64,000 nucleotides of DNA from Candidula unifasciata (taxonomy: Eukaryota; Mollusca; Gastropoda; Stylommatophora; Geomitridae): NCBI GenBank assembly GCA_905116865.2, contig CAJHNH020003135.1, forward strand, positions 97,001-161,000, written 5' to 3'. Both the position numbers and the translations under genes were made by a program. Positions 60,342 to 64,000 of the stretch are shown here, in pieces (the stretch's first letter is position 1; each line of letters starts with the position of its first letter). Below the pieces are notes generated by a model. The model ran no database searches and had not been told where the DNA came from. It was given only the letters and a program-made list of their open reading frames with translations.

Positions 60342-60719
60342 TATTGCCAACATTGACACTGTTGTTACGTTATCTGTATATGTCCAACCTGGCCCTAAGT
60401 TAATTCCTTGTACAGCCACAAATATGCCAAAATATTTCAGTAACTATGAATGCAACTAGTGCGTGCTAGAGGTGTTGATTTGGTGGCTTTCCAACAGTGT
60501 GTGTGTGTGTTCCCTGTCAGCAAGTTTTGATGGATGTGTGTGCTGTGCGGTGGTGCAATAACCTGGTCACAGGTCCTGTGTCGATCACATGCTCTGTGCC
60601 CGATCACATTTTTAGTTGTCACTGGTTATTCTATAAACGAAAGAAATTACCTGTTGAATCAGTAAAATCTAAAGTGATCTAAGACTTTACGCCTCTTATC
60701 TCTTTTGACAAAGAAAATC

Positions 60720-61625
60720 GCCAGACAAACAACAACAAATCACCAAACATTGGTCACCTCACAGACCATCGAATCACCATACCCTCACATAACAGATCAC
60801 CTCCCAGACCATCAAATCACCATACATTGGTCACCTCACAGACTATCAAATCACCATCACCTCAAATAACAACAAATCACCTCACTGACCATCAGATCAC
60901 TATCCCCTCACATAGCAACAAATCACCATCCCCTCGCAGACCATCAAATCACCTCACAGACCATCAGATCACTATCCCCTCACATAACAACAAATCATCA
61001 TCACCTCACAGACCATCAAATCACTATCCCCGCACATAACAACAAATCACCATCCCCTCACAGACCATCAAATCACCTCACTGACCATCAGATCACTATT
61101 CCCTCACATAACAACAAATCATCATCACCTCACAGACCATCAAATCACCTCACATAACAACAAATCACCATCCCCTCACATAACAACAAATCACCATCAC
61201 CTCACAAACCATCAAATCACCTCACATAACAACAAATCACCATCCCCTCACATAACAACAGATCACCATCCCCTCACATAACAACAAATTACCATCCCCT
61301 CACATAACAACAAATTACCATCCCCTCACATAACAACAAATCACCATCACCTCACATAACAACAAATCACCATCCCCTCACATAACAACAAATCACCATC
61401 CCCTCACATAACAACAAATCACCATCCCCTCACATAACAAATCACCATCACCTCACATAACAACAAATCACCATCACCTCACAGACCATCAAATCACCAT
61501 CTTTTGCCCATGACAGAAGCAAATTCCCAACGGATAGAGGAAACGAACCATCTCCCGCATGACAGCCCTGTTTTTGTAATAAACTCACCTCACAGACCAT
61601 CAAATCATCTTGCAGTGGTCACCAC
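60720..61625. repeat. ATCACC-rich repeat downstream of IPO13
   Basis: Mixed units CATAACAACAAATCACCATC and CACAGACCATCAAATCACCT, ~37 bp, ~20 copies. May lie in the 3' UTR. Confidence 0.9.
61578..61583 (+). promoter_or_regulatory. Candidate poly(A) signal of IPO13
   Basis: First AATAAA found after the IPO13 stop, 1.2 kb downstream. If used, the ATCACC-rich repeat at 60760-61500 would be in the 3' UTR. ATTAAA at 61743 is an alternative; a variant signal nearer the stop cannot be excluded. Confidence 0.3.
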
Positions 61626-61879
61626 CACAACAGCAAAACACTGGTTCATGATATGAAATAATCACCAAGGGTGAAAAACATGTATGTTTATAGACTTGTG
61701 TTCAGCATGCATTGACTGGGAGCAGTTATCTTTTCCTGTAGATATTAAACTTGTGCAGTAACAAAACCTGGTGTGTTTGTTTTTCGATAAAAAAGTTTGT
61801 TTGCCATGCGCTGTGAAGCTTGTGAGTGCAGTTTCAGACCTGTTGTCTCTATTTTGTGAGTTCAAATGTGTTTAACTCA

Positions 61880-62088
61880 CGAAGAGAAATGATTGCCCAC
61901 ATCATAAAGAGACAAATCTTTGGTCATGAGAAGAAGAAAACTGGAGTACATCGTGATAGTAGGAAAGATGGAAGGAAGAAGAGGCAGAGAGAAAAGATTC
62001 TGGACAGTGACATCATGGCGTGGAAGATCATGAGACAAAAGGATAGATACGACAACCAACGCATGGACTTATAAAGGATCAAACAAAG
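61880..62088 (+). mobile_element. LINE 3' end
   Basis: GAGAAATGATTGCCCACATC, AATCTTTGGTCATGAGAAGA, GGAGTACATCGTGATAGTAG, GATTCTGGACAGTGACATCA: same family as 32395 and 59095. Confidence 0.8.
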
Positions 62089-62570
62089 ACGGGCCAATTT
62101 TTAAAAAATCGTCATTTATTTGGATACAAAAACCCAACCCTATAAAAAAAACAAATTTGCAACCATCAACAACAAAAAAAACATTCTGGCAAGAATCCCA
62201 TAAACATTTGATCTTGAACATTTTGTTGACTAAAAACTGGGGTATTTTATTTGATAGCATATCAATAAATTGTAGTAGCTGTATATAAATTAAGACAAAA
62301 GACACTATCGGTATCATGAAATCCAAGAAGTTAACAGTAAGAATGACATGGATTCTGATAAACATAAGGACAAAGAAAGGTCATGTATAAGTGCAGTCTT
62401 GGTTGTTATTCCCATTGGACCCTTGCCTGTTGATTTAACGACTGAAGTCATCTCTTTGATAGAGCTCATCTGTCCAACTCTCTGTTTTTTAGCCATAATT
62501 CTCAGTGCACTGTGGTTGAATTTCTGTGGCCAGCAGGCGGTTTATAGCAACAGACTTTTCATAGCTTTCA
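62089..62570. other. Intergenic stretch, no gene recognised
   Basis: An AT-rich left half, then a 77-codon + frame from 62348 with an LVVIPIGPLPVDL run that ends in a consensus donor (CAGAGgtaagtaag). I recognise no family. It may be chance or an exon of an unseen transcript. Confidence 0.3.
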
Positions 62571-62872
62571 GACAGAGGTAAGTAAGACAGTCTTGGACAG
62601 AGGTAAGTAAGACAGTCTCGGACAGAGGTAAGTAAGACAGTCTCGGACAGAGGTAAGTAAGACAGTCTCGGACAGAGGTAAGTAAGACAGTCTCGGTCAG
62701 AGGTAAGTAAGACAGTCTCGGACAGAGGTAAGTAAGACAGTCTCGGACAGAGGTAAGTAAGACAGTCTCGGACAGAGGTAAGTAAGACAGTCTCGGACAG
62801 AGGTAAGTAAGACAGTCTCGGACAGAGGTAAGTAAGACAGTCTCGGACAGAGGTAAGTAAGACAGTCCCACT
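62571..62872. repeat. 25-bp array of a consensus 5' splice site, 12 copies
   Basis: GACAGAGGTAAGTAAGACAG plus TCTCG. Starts at 62571 and every exact 25 bp to 62846. Each unit holds CAGAGgtaagtaag, an almost ideal U1 snRNA match. Confidence 0.97.
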
Positions 62873-62884
62873 GTGGATATCGGG

Positions 62885-63128
62885 GAGCCTCAGCATGGAT
62901 ACTGGGAACCTCAGCATGGATACTGGGTGCCTCAGCATGGATACTGGGTGCCTCAGCATGGATACTGGGTGCCTCAGCATGGATACTGGGTGCCTCAGCA
63001 TGGATACTGGGTGCCTCAGCATGGATACTGGGTGCCTCAGCATGGATACTGGGTGCCTCAGCATGGATACTGGGTGCCTCAGCATGGATACTGGGTGCCT
63101 CAGCATGGATACTGGGTGCCTCAGCATT
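62885..63128. repeat. 21-bp minisatellite, 12 copies
   Basis: CAGCATGGATACTGGGTGCCT; CAGCAT at 62891 and 63122 are exactly 11 periods apart. Directly follows the 25-bp array. Explains the 85-230-residue ORFs here. Confidence 0.96.
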
Positions 63129-63712
63129 AAAATTCCCAAACACAGCAGCTGGTGCACATGTCTACTACAGCCAACCTTCACTGTGGAGACAGCCCCTTTT
63201 TATCCATTCTATCTCTGCAGCTTGAGCATCTCTGACTGCAGGCATACAGTTGCTGATAGGGAGGGATTCAGTCTCACAAAATAACAGAACCACCTACAGG
63301 GTGTTGTACCTAGAGTATTTTTACTGTCTTCTTTCTCTTGAACATTCACAGCCCTTGACTCCCATCACCTTCCCTTCCTTTTCCCCCTCTGTCTGCCTCA
63401 CGGTCTACTCCATGAGTACTGTCATCGTGTCTAATTCTGTTTTCTCATGTCATTTACATCAGCATTTTATTTCAGATATCGCTAGCTTTTCTCATTTGTG
63501 ATTTACAGACTGGTGCTGGAGGGAAAGGCACGATTGTATATGGTACCAGGTGATCTACGGTAGAGCTGTGAATCTTAAAAATTTGGAAAATGGAATAAGT
63601 CAGCTTTACACAATGCACTTACAAAAAATAAGAAAATAATGTTTGCCGATGAAGGCTTGTTACTAAAACATCCTTTGTATACTGTAACTGTATTTTTATA
63701 AAGCTGAAGATA
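63129..63712. other. Intergenic stretch between IPO13 and SCP2
   Basis: Ordinary AT-rich sequence with a pyrimidine-rich part near 63320-63480; no element or coding block recognised. Confidence 0.4.
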
Positions 63713-63718
63713 TTTATT
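63713..63718 (-). promoter_or_regulatory. Candidate poly(A) signal of the SCP2 gene
   Basis: AATAAA on the minus strand, about 145 bp downstream of the SCP2 stop. The spacing is reasonable for a short 3' UTR; usage is not shown. Confidence 0.45.
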
Positions 63719-63862
63719 ACTTCAGTGCACAATTGGATAATAGTCAAAACGGCTGTCTCCATTAATACATTCTCCATTATTACATTAATGTTTTTTTTTT
63801 AATTAATTACTTTTTGAAACATGATGAGGATGATGATAAAAGTAAATCACAGGGTAGACATC

Positions 63863-63955
63863 TCAAAGTTTGGACCCGGATTTGGGCTGGATATCTTTTA
63901 GCTTCAGGGCCAATCCCATGTTGCCAGCTATCTTCAGCTTGCCTTGGAAAAATGC
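63863..63955 (-). CDS. SCP2: SCP2-type sterol carrier protein, last exon (partial gene)
   Basis: Minus-strand exon of 30 codons plus TGA, preceded by a good 3' splice site (ctcctgcag at 63964-63956). It encodes [20 protein letters not shown], then [10 protein letters not shown]. This is the C-terminal helix region of the SCP2 lipid-transfer fold, which in the family binds sterols and fatty acyl-CoA in peroxisomes. The terminal SKL is a canonical PTS1 import signal. The [14 protein letters not shown] pattern fits SCP2/SCPx better than HSDL2 or HSD17B4, though a stand-alone SCP2 protein is possible. The rest of the gene lies beyond the right edge. Confidence 0.9.
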   Translation of the reverse strand, partial: AFFQGKLKIAGNMGLALKLKDIQPKSGSKL

Positions 63956-64000
63956 CTGCAGGAGAAGACAAAGAAAACACATGGGTTAGACAGCAAGACA

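Noticed and set aside
59003..59567. ORFs of 138-141 residues on both strands
   Set aside because: 48-bp repeat inside a LINE tail.
62489..63181. 230-residue minus ORF and overlapping + ORFs
   Set aside because: Made of the 25-bp and 21-bp arrays; MLRHPVS and LLTSVRDC cycles are repeat translations.

Overview
The window looks like animal nuclear DNA, most probably from a lophotrochozoan and perhaps a marine gastropod mollusc. The reasons are short exons with GT-AG introns, a high load of minisatellites, tRNA-headed SINEs and RTE/CR1-like LINE tails, and no bacterial-style gene packing. The species cannot be named from the sequence.

One gene fills almost the whole window: the importin-13 (IPO13) orthologue on the + strand, start codon 1817, stop codon 60339-60341. 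I could assemble 29 coding exons with matching splice phases, giving 2871 nt and a 956-residue protein, close to the ~963 residues of the vertebrate protein. It is an importin-beta family nuclear transport receptor made of HEAT repeats. A second gene enters from the right edge on the minus strand: the last exon of an SCP2-type sterol carrier protein ending in the peroxisomal signal SKL (63863-63955). The two genes are convergent. No conserved protein-coding gene was recognised elsewhere; nearly all other long reading frames are tandem repeats or transposon remnants.

Layout: 1-1816 upstream DNA with a LINE tail and a 109-bp duplication. 1847-9000: introns 1-4 with a mariner-like transposon split by a nested SINE-like element, tRNA-headed SINEs, and 24- and 23-bp minisatellites. 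9250-11967: a 2.7-kb array of an 18-bp unit in intron 5. 12000-24000: retroelement fragments, short arrays, and partial duplications of the 3' edges of exons 8 and 9. 24240-26400: 61-bp and 40-bp arrays on either side of exon 11. 27000-43000: many LINE and SINE pieces, with 26-bp and ~37-bp arrays abutting exons 19 and 21. 43625-43955: a ladder of copies of the exon 22 acceptor. 47581-49923: a 2.3-kb 46-bp array in intron 24. 51060-57000: further arrays, a solo LTR (55477-56249), and a partial duplication of the exon 26 acceptor. 57560-59640: LINE remnants. 60342-63860: the intergenic or 3' UTR region, with arrays that include twelve exact copies of a consensus 5' splice site.

The most unusual feature is that tandem duplication has repeatedly captured exon edges with their splice sites. 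Exons 8 and 9 have copied donors, exons 22 and 26 have copied acceptors, and the array at 62571 repeats a perfect donor. Minisatellites make up perhaps a fifth of the window by my own rough estimate, and several keep an exact period over kilobases.
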